A stretch of 64,000 nt of DNA from Flavobacteriia bacterium (GTDB taxonomy: Bacteria > Bacteroidota > Bacteroidia > Flavobacteriales_D > Crocinitomicaceae). Numbering within the stretch: position 1 is the stretch's first letter; the number at the start of each line of letters is the position of its first letter. Below, piece by piece: positions 48,668 through 57,117 of the stretch. The stretch lies in the NCBI GenBank assembly GCA_947450325.1, contig CANFUT010000017.1, forward strand, positions 1 to 64,000. Reading direction: 5' to 3'. The notes under the pieces were generated by a model. It saw only the letters and a list, made by a program, of their open reading frames with translations. It was not told where the DNA came from and ran no database searches. Made by a program: the position numbers and the translations under genes.

Positions 48668-49112
48668 TCGAAGTTCCAACTAACAATTATTCGATAAAAT
48701 AAATTTTGTTTATGAATAGAAACAAATCAAAATGTTTTAGATTTTAAATGTTGCGTGGCTTAAATTAATTGTTTTATACTTTTGGCCTTGGAAGAAAGGT
48801 TTTTAAAGTCGCACTGAAAATGTAGACTTTTGGAGGAAGCTACGAAGTGTCAACGTAGTAGATCACCGACAAAATCACGTTTTCAGAAGATTTTAAAATA
48901 AAGCGCTTGAGTCGAGAATTTGAATTCGTACAAAAATTTGCGCTTTAACTTGATGACTCAGCCTTGATTTTTGGGTTCGTTTTGATCAAGCAAAAGGAAC
49001 AAAGAATTTTAGTCGGAAGATAACTGCAATTATACTTTTTAATGTTATTGGGTCATTTTTTGATACTTTAGCACCTGATTTTATTAAATCAACAAAATAG
49101 ATACAAAATTCA
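48668..49112 (+). other. 445-nt intergenic region with a candidate structured RNA
   Basis: No protein gene fits here. A TTG (48752-48754) and a near-consensus TATACTTTGG (48776-48785) could be a promoter. From about 48800 to 49000 several nested complementarities occur: 48801-48807/48892-48898, 48814-48823/48877-48886, 48839-48844/48854-48859, 48900-48906/48940-48946, a possible pseudoknot 48908-48913/48955-48960, and a final hairpin 48975-48984/48991-49000. G-U pairs in two stems favour the plus strand. I could not match it to tmRNA, RNase P RNA, SRP RNA or 6S RNA. Confidence 0.45.
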
Positions 49113-50432
49113 ATGTTATACCGCATATTAAAAGTAATTGTTGCCATCGGAATCAGACTTTATTACAAAGAAATAAAAGTCAAAAACCGCAAGCAATTGA
49201 ATGTAAATGGACCTTGTATTATTCTCGCGAATCATCCGAATACTTTGATGGATGCTTGGGTAATCGGAAATATTTGTAAACAACCGATTCACTACATGGC
49301 GAAAGCGACCTTGTTTAATTCTCCGCTCAAACAAAAGATTTTGCGCAGCTTAAACATGATTCCAATCAATCGCCGTGGTGAAGGAAAAATTGCTGGCGTT
49401 GCGAATCAAGATTCTTTTGAAGCTTGTTATCGTGTGTTGGAAGAAGGAAAAACTTTGGTCATTTTTCCTGAAGGAACAAGTTACCTTGAACGACATTTGC
49501 GAGAATTGAAAACGGGTGCTGCACGCATCGCATTGGAAGTTGAAAATAGAAATCAAGGAAATTTACATGTGCAAATCGTTCCTTTGGGATTGAATTATTT
49601 GAAAGCAAATCGCTTCAGAAGCGACATTTTGGTGCAAGTAGGAAATCCAATGTCGGTCGAATCCTATTTGGAAGATTACCAACAAAGCGCTGGAACTGCC
49701 GCCAAACGTTTGACCGAACAAATTCGAATTCGCCTAGAACAATTGCTTTTCAATTCCGCTGCGAAAGAGGAAGAAGAGTTGACCGAATCGTTGCACGAAA
49801 TTTTCACTTCAAAATACATCAAAAATGAAGGAAAAGGCGTGGAAGGCGAAGTTAAATTGATCAAACAAATCCGCGACAAAATTTCTGAAATCACCATCAC
49901 ACAACCTTGGAAATTGGATGAAATCAAATCGCGTTTAATTCAACTTCAATGGCAATTAAATAAATTCGAAATCCGCGCTGATTTTTTAGACAGAAGATTT
50001 CGCTCGGTTATGTTTTTGAGACAAATAGCCATGTCGATCCTGTTTTTAGTAATCGGTTTACCTTTATTTCTTTATGGCGTTTTACACAGTATTTTGCCTT
50101 TCAAATTGATCGATATTTTGGTGCCAAAAATGACCAAAGAAGTGGAATATTACGCGCCCATGGCTGTTTTACTCGGACTTGTGCTTTATCCTTTGACTTA
50201 TTTGGGCTTTGCTTACGGCGTTCAATGGTTGTTTGACCTCACTTTCTGGGAAAAATTCGCCTATTTCTGGAGTTTGCCGATTTTCGGGCTATTTGCTTTT
50301 TCATTTTTCAAATACCTAAAACACATCGCTTTCAAATGGAAATTTGTGTTTTTGATGATCAACAACAAGCAAACGATGTTGGAGTTGCAAACGCAGAAGA
50401 ATGAATTGCGGGAGTTGATTTTTGGGGAGTAG
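49113..50432 (+). CDS. 1-acylglycerol-3-phosphate acyltransferase-like (PlsC domain) membrane protein
   Basis: This 439-residue protein has a PlsC acyltransferase domain in the first ~220 residues: the catalytic HX4D motif in ANHPNTLMDAW, INRRGEG, and FPEGTSYLERHLRELKTGAA. After a charged helical middle come several membrane helices (about 300-410: QIAMSILFLVIGLPLFLYGV, MAVLLGLVLYPLTYLGFAYG). Such enzymes transfer acyl groups in phospholipid or related lipid synthesis. The long C-terminal membrane part makes it larger than a standard PlsC (about 240), so a non-canonical acceptor is possible. The start ATG lies downstream of the structured intergenic region. Confidence 0.87.
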   Translation: MLYRILKVIVAIGIRLYYKEIKVKNRKQLNVNGPCIILANHPNTLMDAWVIGNICKQPIHYMAKATLFNSPLKQKILRSLNMIPINRRGEGKIAGVANQDSFEACYRVLEEGKTLVIFPEGTSYLERHLRELKTGAARIALEVENRNQGNLHVQIVPLGLNYLKANRFRSDILVQVGNPMSVESYLEDYQQSAGTAAKRLTEQIRIRLEQLLFNSAAKEEEELTESLHEIFTSKYIKNEGKGVEGEVKLIKQIRDKISEITITQPWKLDEIKSRLIQLQWQLNKFEIRADFLDRRFRSVMFLRQIAMSILFLVIGLPLFLYGVLHSILPFKLIDILVPKMTKEVEYYAPMAVLLGLVLYPLTYLGFAYGVQWLFDLTFWEKFAYFWSLPIFGLFAFSFFKYLKHIAFKWKFVFLMINNKQTMLELQTQKNELRELIFGE

Positions 50433-50435
50433 AAA

Positions 50436-50846
50436 CTATTTCATCTCAAAATACTTTACCGCCAATTCATAACTTTCCATCCCAAATCCAAAAATGCAAC
50501 CTTTGCAAACTGGCGAAATCAAGGATGTATGTCTGAATGATTCTCTTGCGCTGATATTCGAAATATGCACTTCCACAACGGGCGTTTCAACGGCTGCAAT
50601 GCAATCGCGAATCGCGACACTTGTGTGTGTGTATCCGCCCGCATTCAAAATAATTCCATCCACTTTCGCAGCTTGAATTTGATTGATAATTTCGCCTTCA
50701 ACATTCGATTGAAAATAAGTCAAATTTGCTTTGGTCTTGGTTTTCAAGGTTTCAAAATAAGCCTCAAAAGTCATATCGCCATATACCGATGTTTCGCGCT
50801 GACCAAGTAAATTCAAATTGGGTCCGTTAATGATTAAAATGTTCAT
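50436..50846 (-). CDS. aroQ: 3-dehydroquinate dehydratase, type II
   Basis: This enzyme of 136 residues from ATG 50846 carries out the third step of the shikimate pathway. MNILIINGPNLNLLGQRE, the catalytic Tyr in TSVYGDMTF, LNAGGYTHTSVAIRD, and VHISNISARESFRHTSLISP are signature features. Two earlier Met codons would extend it, into the divergent xerD-like gene's start; the short form fits homologues best. Its stop is 3 nt from the convergent acyltransferase stop. Confidence 0.96.
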   Translation of the reverse strand: MNILIINGPNLNLLGQRETSVYGDMTFEAYFETLKTKTKANLTYFQSNVEGEIINQIQAAKVDGIILNAGGYTHTSVAIRDCIAAVETPVVEVHISNISARESFRHTSLISPVCKGCIFGFGMESYELAVKYFEMK

Positions 50847-50869
50847 ATTTGTATTCATATTTGCATGCA

Positions 50870-51769
50870 ATGACTTGGGAACGCTATATTAAGCATTTTG
50901 TTTCGTATTTGAAAATCGAAAAAGGTTTGGCTGAAAATTCAATTTTGGCTTACCAGCGTGATGTGTTTAATTTAATGGATTTCGCTATCAAGCAAGGAAT
51001 TGAAGTTGAAGCGATTCGTGTGGTGCATTTGAAAGCGTTTTTGACTTCCATCAACGAATTGGGAATTGGTGCACGAAGTCAGGCAAGAATGATTTCTGGA
51101 ATCAAACAATTTTTTCTCTTTTTGATTTTGGAAGATGTCATCAAAAACGACCCCAGCGAATTGCTCGAAATGCCGAAAATTGGCAAAAAACTTCCCGAAG
51201 TTTTGGAAATTGAAGAAATTGACGCTTTGATTGCAGCGATTGATTTGAGCAAAAACGAAGGTCACAGAAACCGCGCCATGTTGGAAACGCTTTACAGTTG
51301 CGGTTTGCGTGTGAGTGAATTAGTCAACTTGCGATTTTCGGATTTGTTTTTTGAAGAAGGTTTTATCCGCGTCATCGGAAAAGGAAACAAAGAAAGATTG
51401 GTTCCTGTGAGTCCAAGTGTGGAGAAGGAAATCGGAATTTACAACGATTTTATTCGCCGTCACCAACACATTCAACCAGGAAATGAAAATGTCGTTTTCT
51501 TAAATCGCCGCGGAGCAAAATTGACACGCGTGATGATTTTCACCATCATCAAAAATTTGGCAAACGAAATTGGATTGCAAAAGAATATCAGTCCGCATAC
51601 TTTCCGACATTCTTTCGCAACACATTTGCTCGAAGGCGGTGCCAATTTGCGTGCAATTCAAGAAATGCTGGGACATGAATCAATCACAACCACAGAAATT
51701 TACACGCATTTAGACCAAAGATTTATCCGCGAAGCAATCATTTCCTATCATCCGAGAAATATCAAATAG
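50870..51769 (+). CDS. xerD: Tyrosine recombinase XerC/XerD family
   Basis: This 299-residue site-specific recombinase resolves chromosome dimers at dif. The SAM-like N-terminal domain (1-100) is followed by the catalytic domain with Arg147 (SCGLRVSEL), Lys171 (GKGNKER), His243/Arg246 (HTFRHSF), His269 (LGHESITTTEIYTH) and the nucleophile Tyr278. The single Xer-type gene in the window, with the HESITTTEIYTHLD ending, favours XerD. ATG 50870 is chosen over a TTG at 50849. It is divergent from aroQ with only 23 bp between start codons, which leaves little room for two separate promoters. Confidence 0.93.
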   Translation: MTWERYIKHFVSYLKIEKGLAENSILAYQRDVFNLMDFAIKQGIEVEAIRVVHLKAFLTSINELGIGARSQARMISGIKQFFLFLILEDVIKNDPSELLEMPKIGKKLPEVLEIEEIDALIAAIDLSKNEGHRNRAMLETLYSCGLRVSELVNLRFSDLFFEEGFIRVIGKGNKERLVPVSPSVEKEIGIYNDFIRRHQHIQPGNENVVFLNRRGAKLTRVMIFTIIKNLANEIGLQKNISPHTFRHSFATHLLEGGANLRAIQEMLGHESITTTEIYTHLDQRFIREAIISYHPRNIK

Positions 51770-52016
51770 ACTTGGAGACTCCTCCGTGTTCTTTTCGATA
51801 ATTTTCAATCAATTGATTCAAAGAATCCAAATAATCGGATAGATTTTTTTGGTCAATCGTGGGATTTTCTTCCGTCGGAATAGAGACGGGCATTTCAGTT
51901 AAAAACTTAGACAATTCAGGCTCATTTTTTCGAATCCAAAGTGTTTTCGCTAAAATTTGCTCATTCAAAATTTGAATCGGTGTTTTCTCTTCGAAATTTT
52001 CGTTGCTACTTTTCAT
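51762..52016 (-). CDS. Hypothetical 84-residue protein
   Basis: I do not recognise this protein. From ATG 52016 (MKSSNENFEEKTPIQILNEQ) it is a short, acidic, largely helical soluble protein with KTLWIRKNEPELSKFLTEMP and a helical end (YLDSLNQLIENYRKEHGG). An alternative start at 52040 adds 8 residues. There is no signal or membrane segment. Its 3' end overlaps the convergent xerD-like gene by 8 nt. The coding pattern (charged helices, no low-complexity bias) looks real. Confidence 0.65.
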   Translation of the reverse strand: MKSSNENFEEKTPIQILNEQILAKTLWIRKNEPELSKFLTEMPVSIPTEENPTIDQKNLSDYLDSLNQLIENYRKEHGGVSKSI

Positions 52017-52209
52017 AATCGTGGATTTTATTTTCTTCAAGGTAGTTCGATAAAACAGATTTAAAGTTTAATTGACAGTATTTCATGCTCAAATTTTGAT
52101 TTATTGTGAGTAATTCAAATAAACATTGACTTGTTAACTAATTGAGCGATTTTAAAAGCTTTGCTTGAATTAATAGCTTAATTTTGGAATCATTGATAAA
52201 GTCAAAATT

Positions 52210-54444
52210 ATGTTCAATCGGGTTTTTCTATTTGTAATTGGTATCATCAGCATCGCATGGATTACTTATGTTGGTTTTGATTTACTGGATCGCTCAGATA
52301 AAATTACTCCGCAAAATATTTTTGACTCACGCGACGGCGAAATTCTGATTGTAAACAGAACCAAAGAATTGGATTTAAATCAATTGGATTTCAAAATTCA
52401 AAGTGAATTTAAAGTTTGGATGGATACTTTGTTGGCTGCTCCATTTCCAAATGAACGCATTTTTGTGTCGAGAAAAAGAACTTTGATTGTGATTGAATTG
52501 CCTGTGATTTGGAGCGAAACGGTTGCCAATAAATATTTCAAATCCAAAAACATCACACTATCGAAAGTAAATGAAGATGAATTTACCATCGGCAATGGAA
52601 CCAAAGTACGTTTTCAACGCAACTTTTTATTGATCTCAAAATCTGAAATCGAACCAACTGAAGAAGCTTTGGAATGGCCACTTTGGGATAAAAAAGCAAC
52701 CGCAAGTATCATTCAATTGAATCAACCTTTGTTGTCAACGGATGTTTATTTCAAAACTGACGGAACCGTTTCTTATCAGACGAAATACAGCAAAAATATC
52801 AACAGTAAAAAAGTCGATGACCAAGATATCTTCGCCGAAGTATTGCCGAATAAATTGAAAAATTACCATTTCTATGAAAAGAAATTTGCGCTTTCTTCGG
52901 AAGTAATTTCAGAAGAAAGTCCACTTTACAAATGGGCAGAATTTGGTTATGTTTCATTCGAATACCAAGGAAAAAAATGCATTGTTTCAGATTATCTCAG
53001 CGGTCAAGATCCATTTGTGGTGATTAGTGAAGAAATGTCGAATGCAGATACAACGACAAACGCTTCAACTCGACAATATCGCAAAATTCAATTGACAAAA
53101 TCGTTTCCAAGCAATGTGTCCAAAGGATTTTACATGATGTACTTAGCGGACAAAATCGTGATTTCTGAAAGCAAGGAAACTTGTCAAGCGATTGTTGCTG
53201 ATTATGAATTAGGAAAAACAGTCGCGTTGACCGAGAACATCAAAAATGCGATTTATCAAAAATTGCCAAAGAAAGTTTCTGAGCGATTCATTTCAGGAAA
53301 CATTGCTTTTGCGCAAAGTGCGTATCAAAACATTTTGATCAAAACGCAAATCTTCCGTTTGATGGTTGAAGAGCAAGAATTGGAAGAAGTTGAAATTCCG
53401 AAGGAAATGAGTTGGTCTCAGACGATTGATGGACGCGTGATCCAGTTTTTAGGGCGCGGAAATCAACAATACATTTGGACTTCTGCAGGTAAATTGGTTT
53501 CTATTTCAAACAAACAATTGCGTTGGAAAATCAACGTGGAAGGAACATTGATTAGCGATCCACAATTCGTCGAATGGCAAGGAAATGTCGCCAATGTGAT
53601 TTTGTTTAATACAGATTCTAAAATTTATTTAATCAACGAATCTGGACAAAATATCGCAGGTTTCCCCTTTCAAGTTGACAACAATGCGACAAACGGCGCT
53701 ACATTCTTCAAATCTAAAAATGGTGGAAATTTAGTCGTCATGGATGAACGTGAGCAATTGTTGCACATCGATTCAAGAGGGAAATTGGTGAATACGCTGA
53801 AAATGAACGTTGGAAATGTCAAAAATCCAGTGGATGTTTTCGTGCAAAAAGGAAATTTGATTGCTGTTATAACAGGTTCAGAAAGAACGCAAACAGTGAA
53901 TTTACAAAAACACAAAATTGTAAAGACGCACGAAGCGATGCCACAAGACAGAATTTCTGTTAGTTCCGAAAATGGTCCAAGTTATTTCGCAGTGCAAAAT
54001 GGATCGTTGAAAAAATTGGATTATACGGGTAAAGAAACTGTTTTGGCGAACTATCCAAATGCGAAACAATTCAAATTAATTGAAGGCAAAAATTTCAGTT
54101 ACCTTGCATTTATCAGTTATAACAAAATTCACGTGTTGAATCAACAAGGTGTAAAATTATTCCAATTTGATATTCCATTCAAAGAATTGGCTTCGTATGA
54201 CGTCATCACTTTGCAAAATGGAAAAACCTATATTGCGATGATTGATGCCATTGAAAATAATTTGTACGTTTTTGATCGCTACGAAAAAAACTACACCCAA
54301 AAACCATTGGAAGGAAAAGAACAAGTAATTCTGTCTGAAAAAGGAAATAACAATTTGGTTGTCACCACTTCAGGAAATGGATTTGTCGTACAATATTTTG
54401 ATATCTTAAAACAACAAAGTAGTGCTTCCGGACAAGAGGAATAA
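52210..54444 (+). CDS. Hypothetical membrane-anchored protein with C-terminal beta-propeller-like region
   Basis: I do not recognise a named family for this 744-residue protein. It has an N-terminal membrane helix without cleavage site (about 4-22, VFLFVIGIISIAWITYVGFD), an alpha/beta N-terminal part (to about 410), and a C-terminal part (about 415-735) of repeated beta segments of roughly 40-50 residues with the rhythm of a propeller (GNQQYIWTSAGKLVSISNKQ, VILFNTDSKIYLINESGQN, YLAFISYNKIHVLNQQGVKL, YIAMIDAIENNLYVFDRYEK). A periplasmic scaffold or binding role is inferred. It is a single gene, convergent with the Nudix gene, with a TAATTTTG element at 52179-52186 upstream. Confidence 0.75.
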   Translation: MFNRVFLFVIGIISIAWITYVGFDLLDRSDKITPQNIFDSRDGEILIVNRTKELDLNQLDFKIQSEFKVWMDTLLAAPFPNERIFVSRKRTLIVIELPVIWSETVANKYFKSKNITLSKVNEDEFTIGNGTKVRFQRNFLLISKSEIEPTEEALEWPLWDKKATASIIQLNQPLLSTDVYFKTDGTVSYQTKYSKNINSKKVDDQDIFAEVLPNKLKNYHFYEKKFALSSEVISEESPLYKWAEFGYVSFEYQGKKCIVSDYLSGQDPFVVISEEMSNADTTTNASTRQYRKIQLTKSFPSNVSKGFYMMYLADKIVISESKETCQAIVADYELGKTVALTENIKNAIYQKLPKKVSERFISGNIAFAQSAYQNILIKTQIFRLMVEEQELEEVEIPKEMSWSQTIDGRVIQFLGRGNQQYIWTSAGKLVSISNKQLRWKINVEGTLISDPQFVEWQGNVANVILFNTDSKIYLINESGQNIAGFPFQVDNNATNGATFFKSKNGGNLVVMDEREQLLHIDSRGKLVNTLKMNVGNVKNPVDVFVQKGNLIAVITGSERTQTVNLQKHKIVKTHEAMPQDRISVSSENGPSYFAVQNGSLKKLDYTGKETVLANYPNAKQFKLIEGKNFSYLAFISYNKIHVLNQQGVKLFQFDIPFKELASYDVITLQNGKTYIAMIDAIENNLYVFDRYEKNYTQKPLEGKEQVILSEKGNNNLVVTTSGNGFVVQYFDILKQQSSASGQEE

Positions 54445-54445
54445 A

Positions 54446-55072
54446 TTATTTTTTCAAAATATATTTCAATTCATTTAGAATCAAAGCTGTTGCACCCCAT
54501 ATTTGTTTTTCATTAATTTGAAAACAAGGAATATTCTTCATCGTTACAGCATTTGAAATCTTGAATTCCATTGTTCTTATGTTTGAATCATCCAATAAAT
54601 CATCCATGGTAATGGTAAATATTGATTCAACTTCTCTTTCATCTGGCGTGAATGCTGGTTTTTCAGGATAAAAAAACAAAAATGGCTCAACGTGAAAATT
54701 ACTCACAGGAATGTAAACGGATGTCAATTTTCCTATCAAATGATTGTCAAAAAGCTGAATTCCAACTTCCTCCCAACATTCTCTTATGGCAGTGAATGCC
54801 AAATTTTCATCACTCAATTCTCTTTTTCCGCCCGGAAAACTAACTTGTCCGCTGTGACTACCGTCATACGATGGTCGTTGTATTAAAGTACAATGCTGTT
54901 TTCCATTTTCTTCGAAAAGCATCACAGCAACTGCAGATTCTTTCACGTCTACAGCTTCTTTCAAAGCGTTACTCGAAAGCGGTCTATTGACTGGCATCAT
55001 GCTTTTATGCGCCTCCTCTCCAGGAAGTTCTGCCTGAAATAATTGAATTAAGTTTTGGTTAAAAGGATGCAT
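54446..55072 (-). CDS. Nudix hydrolase, probable CoA pyrophosphatase (NudL/YeaB type)
   Basis: This 208-residue enzyme has the Nudix box FPGGKRELSDENLAFTAI then RECWEEVGI (about 114-140), preceded by the CoA-specific-type segment TLIQRPSYDGSHSGQVSFPGG. The family cleaves CoA or related nucleotide diphosphate compounds. It is 1 nt away from the stop of the upstream-convergent gene and is co-directional with the lipoprotein gene at 55073, whose stop abuts its start. Confidence 0.9.
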   Translation of the reverse strand: MHPFNQNLIQLFQAELPGEEAHKSMMPVNRPLSSNALKEAVDVKESAVAVMLFEENGKQHCTLIQRPSYDGSHSGQVSFPGGKRELSDENLAFTAIRECWEEVGIQLFDNHLIGKLTSVYIPVSNFHVEPFLFFYPEKPAFTPDEREVESIFTITMDDLLDDSNIRTMEFKISNAVTMKNIPCFQINEKQIWGATALILNELKYILKK

Positions 55073-55669
55073 TTATCTGACTGATTGAATGATTTTTTTG
55101 AAGTCATCAAATAAATAAGTCGATAAATCTTGACTTGTAATAAACTGAAAAACATACCATTGATTGTTCTTCTCAACCGTTGCAATCACATATTTCATGT
55201 CGTAATCATATTCATCAACACGACCATAAATTACTTCCATCGAACCAGGGAGTTTCGAACCTTTAGGCAAGTCGGTTTTGATTGAATTTTCTAAATATTG
55301 AAAGGAATTTCGTCGTTGATTCATATAAAACTCATGTACCGCAGTTAATTTTGGTACTTCTTCATCAAACGAGAACGAATATTCATCTGCTTCGTTTGCG
55401 TCAAAATGTTCAACAGAGATATAGACGCCTAATTGATAATTTACTTTTGAAAGTCCATCCGATTTATACATGAAATCCGTATTTCCTTTTTCTAAGTTTT
55501 TCGGTAAGTCAAAATTTATTCCTTTGAAATAATTTCTTTTCCAATTTTTAAAATCATAATGGTTTGCGCGCAAATTTTTCAAATCTTGCGTATTCAAATC
55601 CGGCGTTGGACAAGCACATAGAATCAACCAAAGCGATGAAAAAAGGGTAAAATAGAAGATTATTTTCAT
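55073..55669 (-). CDS. Hypothetical lipoprotein
   Basis: I do not recognise the family. The 198-residue product has a hydrophobic signal ending LILCAC, a plausible lipobox (Cys about 20), and a mature domain of mixed alpha/beta character (FKGINFDLPKNLEKG, VYISVEHFDANEADEYSFSF, YVIATVEKNNQWYVFQFITS). It overlaps neither neighbour, abuts the Nudix gene start, and the two are likely co-transcribed. It probably sits in the periplasm anchored to a membrane. Confidence 0.68.
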   Translation of the reverse strand: MKIIFYFTLFSSLWLILCACPTPDLNTQDLKNLRANHYDFKNWKRNYFKGINFDLPKNLEKGNTDFMYKSDGLSKVNYQLGVYISVEHFDANEADEYSFSFDEEVPKLTAVHEFYMNQRRNSFQYLENSIKTDLPKGSKLPGSMEVIYGRVDEYDYDMKYVIATVEKNNQWYVFQFITSQDLSTYLFDDFKKIIQSVR

Positions 55670-56033
55670 TCAGCTAAGGTATAAAAAATCAAGAATAAAA
55701 TTTAAGTCAAGTAACCATTTATTTATAGTTTGATTTTTGTCGATTGTTTTTAGATGAATTTAAAAAATTAAAGTTGGTACCAGCGGTACCAAATCTTTTT
55801 AACGACGAATGAAATGAGTCGCTAAAAACAACCACCAATGATTTGTTTTTGGCGTGCGTTTTTGGATAAAAACCATGACGAAAACTACATTGAATATTCA
55901 ACAATAAAGAATCTAAAAAATAAATTTATCGGCGACGAAAATTCATCTAATCCCTTTTCAACTGCAATTCAAAATTTCCTGACAAAAAAATAATCCCTAA
56001 CTTTGTGCTTTCTTTAATTAATACAAGCATAGC
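55670..56033. other. 364-nt intergenic region with a KpnI-centred dyad
   Basis: There is no convincing gene here. A perfect 8-bp inverted repeat, TTGGTACC (55774-55781) and GGTACCAA (55785-55792) around AGC, is followed by ATCTTTTT and looks like a terminator hairpin or operator. A TAACTTTG -7-like box for trhO lies at 55998-56005. The rest is AT-rich with nothing I can identify. Confidence 0.5.
55998..56005 (+). promoter_or_regulatory. Promoter -7 element for trhO-lgt-lnt
   Basis: TAACTTTG matches the consensus and lies 28 nt before the trhO ATG at 56034. No TTG is found at the expected -33 distance. Confidence 0.45.
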
Positions 56034-57116
56034 ATGCAACTGTGGAACACATTAAGTAAAGAGGATTTGGTAAAAAAATTAAACGAAAGCGGTTATCAAT
56101 TTGTAACTGTTTCTTTTTACCAATATGCACAAATTGCAAATCCTCCATTGTTTAGAGATCATTTATTTTTAAAATGTTCTGAATTAGATGTCGTTGGGCG
56201 AATTTATGTCGCACACGAAGGAATAAATGCACAAATTTCTGTGCCGATTCCCAATTTCGAAAAGTTCAGGAATATGCTTTACGAAATCGAGTTTTTAAAT
56301 GGAATCAGATTGAATATTGCAGTAGACGAATCAGCAACTGAACATCCTTTCCTAAAATTAAAAATCAAAGTTCGAGACAAAATTTTAGCTGATGGTTTGA
56401 ATGACCAAACGTTTGACGTTACCAATAAGGGAATTCATTTAAATGCTGCAGAATTCAATGAATTGACAAATGATCCAAATACAATCTTAATTGATTTTAG
56501 GAATCACTATGAAAGTGAAGTTGGACATTTCAAAGGTGCAATCACGCCTGATGTGGATACTTTTAGAGAATCTTTGCCTATTATCGAAGAATCAATTTTG
56601 AAAGGAAACGAGGATAAAAATATTGTGATGTATTGCACAGGCGGAATCAGATGTGAAAAAGCATCCGCTTGGTATAAACACAGAGGTTTTAAAAATGTAC
56701 ATCAATTAGAAGGTGGAATCATCAAATACGCCAACGATTGCGATAAATTAGGCATTGAAAATAAATTTGTAGGAAAAAATTTCGTTTTCGATGAAAGACG
56801 AGGCGAGCGAATTACTCCAGATGTGATTTCCAATTGTCATCAATGCGGTGAAGCTTGCGACGTGCATACAAACTGTGCAAACGATGGTTGCCATTTACTT
56901 TTCATTCAATGCGAAAATTGCAAAGCCAAATATGACAACTGCTGCTCTCAAGAATGCACTGATATTCATCATTTGCCTTTGGAAGAACAAAAAGCATTGC
57001 GCAAAGGCAACGTTGTGAGCAATAAAATTTTCAAAAAAGGTCGTTCTGAAAAGTTAATTTTCAAAGAAAACAACCAAAAACCATTATCTTTCGCTTCAGA
57101 ATCTCAAAATCAATAA
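56034..57116 (+). CDS. trhO: tRNA uridine-34 hydroxylase, rhodanese family (TrhO/YceA)
   Basis: This 360-residue protein hydroxylates U34 in the wobble position of certain tRNAs in an oxygen-dependent way. The N-terminal ferredoxin-like domain (about 1-110: YVAHEGINAQISVP) is followed by a rhodanese domain (about 130-230) with the active cysteine in MYCTGGIRCEKASAWYKHRG and HQLEGGIIKYANDC, and a C-terminal Cys-rich motif (CHQCGEACDVHTNC, QCENCKAKYDNCC) typical of this family. It starts an operon with lgt (1-nt gap) and lnt. Confidence 0.93.
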   Translation: MQLWNTLSKEDLVKKLNESGYQFVTVSFYQYAQIANPPLFRDHLFLKCSELDVVGRIYVAHEGINAQISVPIPNFEKFRNMLYEIEFLNGIRLNIAVDESATEHPFLKLKIKVRDKILADGLNDQTFDVTNKGIHLNAAEFNELTNDPNTILIDFRNHYESEVGHFKGAITPDVDTFRESLPIIEESILKGNEDKNIVMYCTGGIRCEKASAWYKHRGFKNVHQLEGGIIKYANDCDKLGIENKFVGKNFVFDERRGERITPDVISNCHQCGEACDVHTNCANDGCHLLFIQCENCKAKYDNCCSQECTDIHHLPLEEQKALRKGNVVSNKIFKKGRSEKLIFKENNQKPLSFASESQNQ

Positions 57117-57117
57117 A

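Noticed and set aside
48740-49020. tmRNA, RNase P RNA, SRP RNA or 6S RNA as identity of the structured intergenic region
   Set aside because: None of the invariant motifs I know is present: no tag-peptide frame, no GAGGAAAGUC-type RNase P core, no GGAAGCA-type SRP loop in the right context. I therefore leave it unnamed.
50870-51769. Phage or integron integrase as identity of the tyrosine recombinase
   Set aside because: Length, N-terminal SAM-like domain and the HESITTTEIYTHLD ending fit the housekeeping Xer family, and no attachment site or phage gene is nearby.
55719-55904. 61-residue minus-strand frame in the intergenic region before trhO
   Set aside because: It contains the GGTACC dyad in its coding part, has no recognisable motif and no supporting promoter or terminator.
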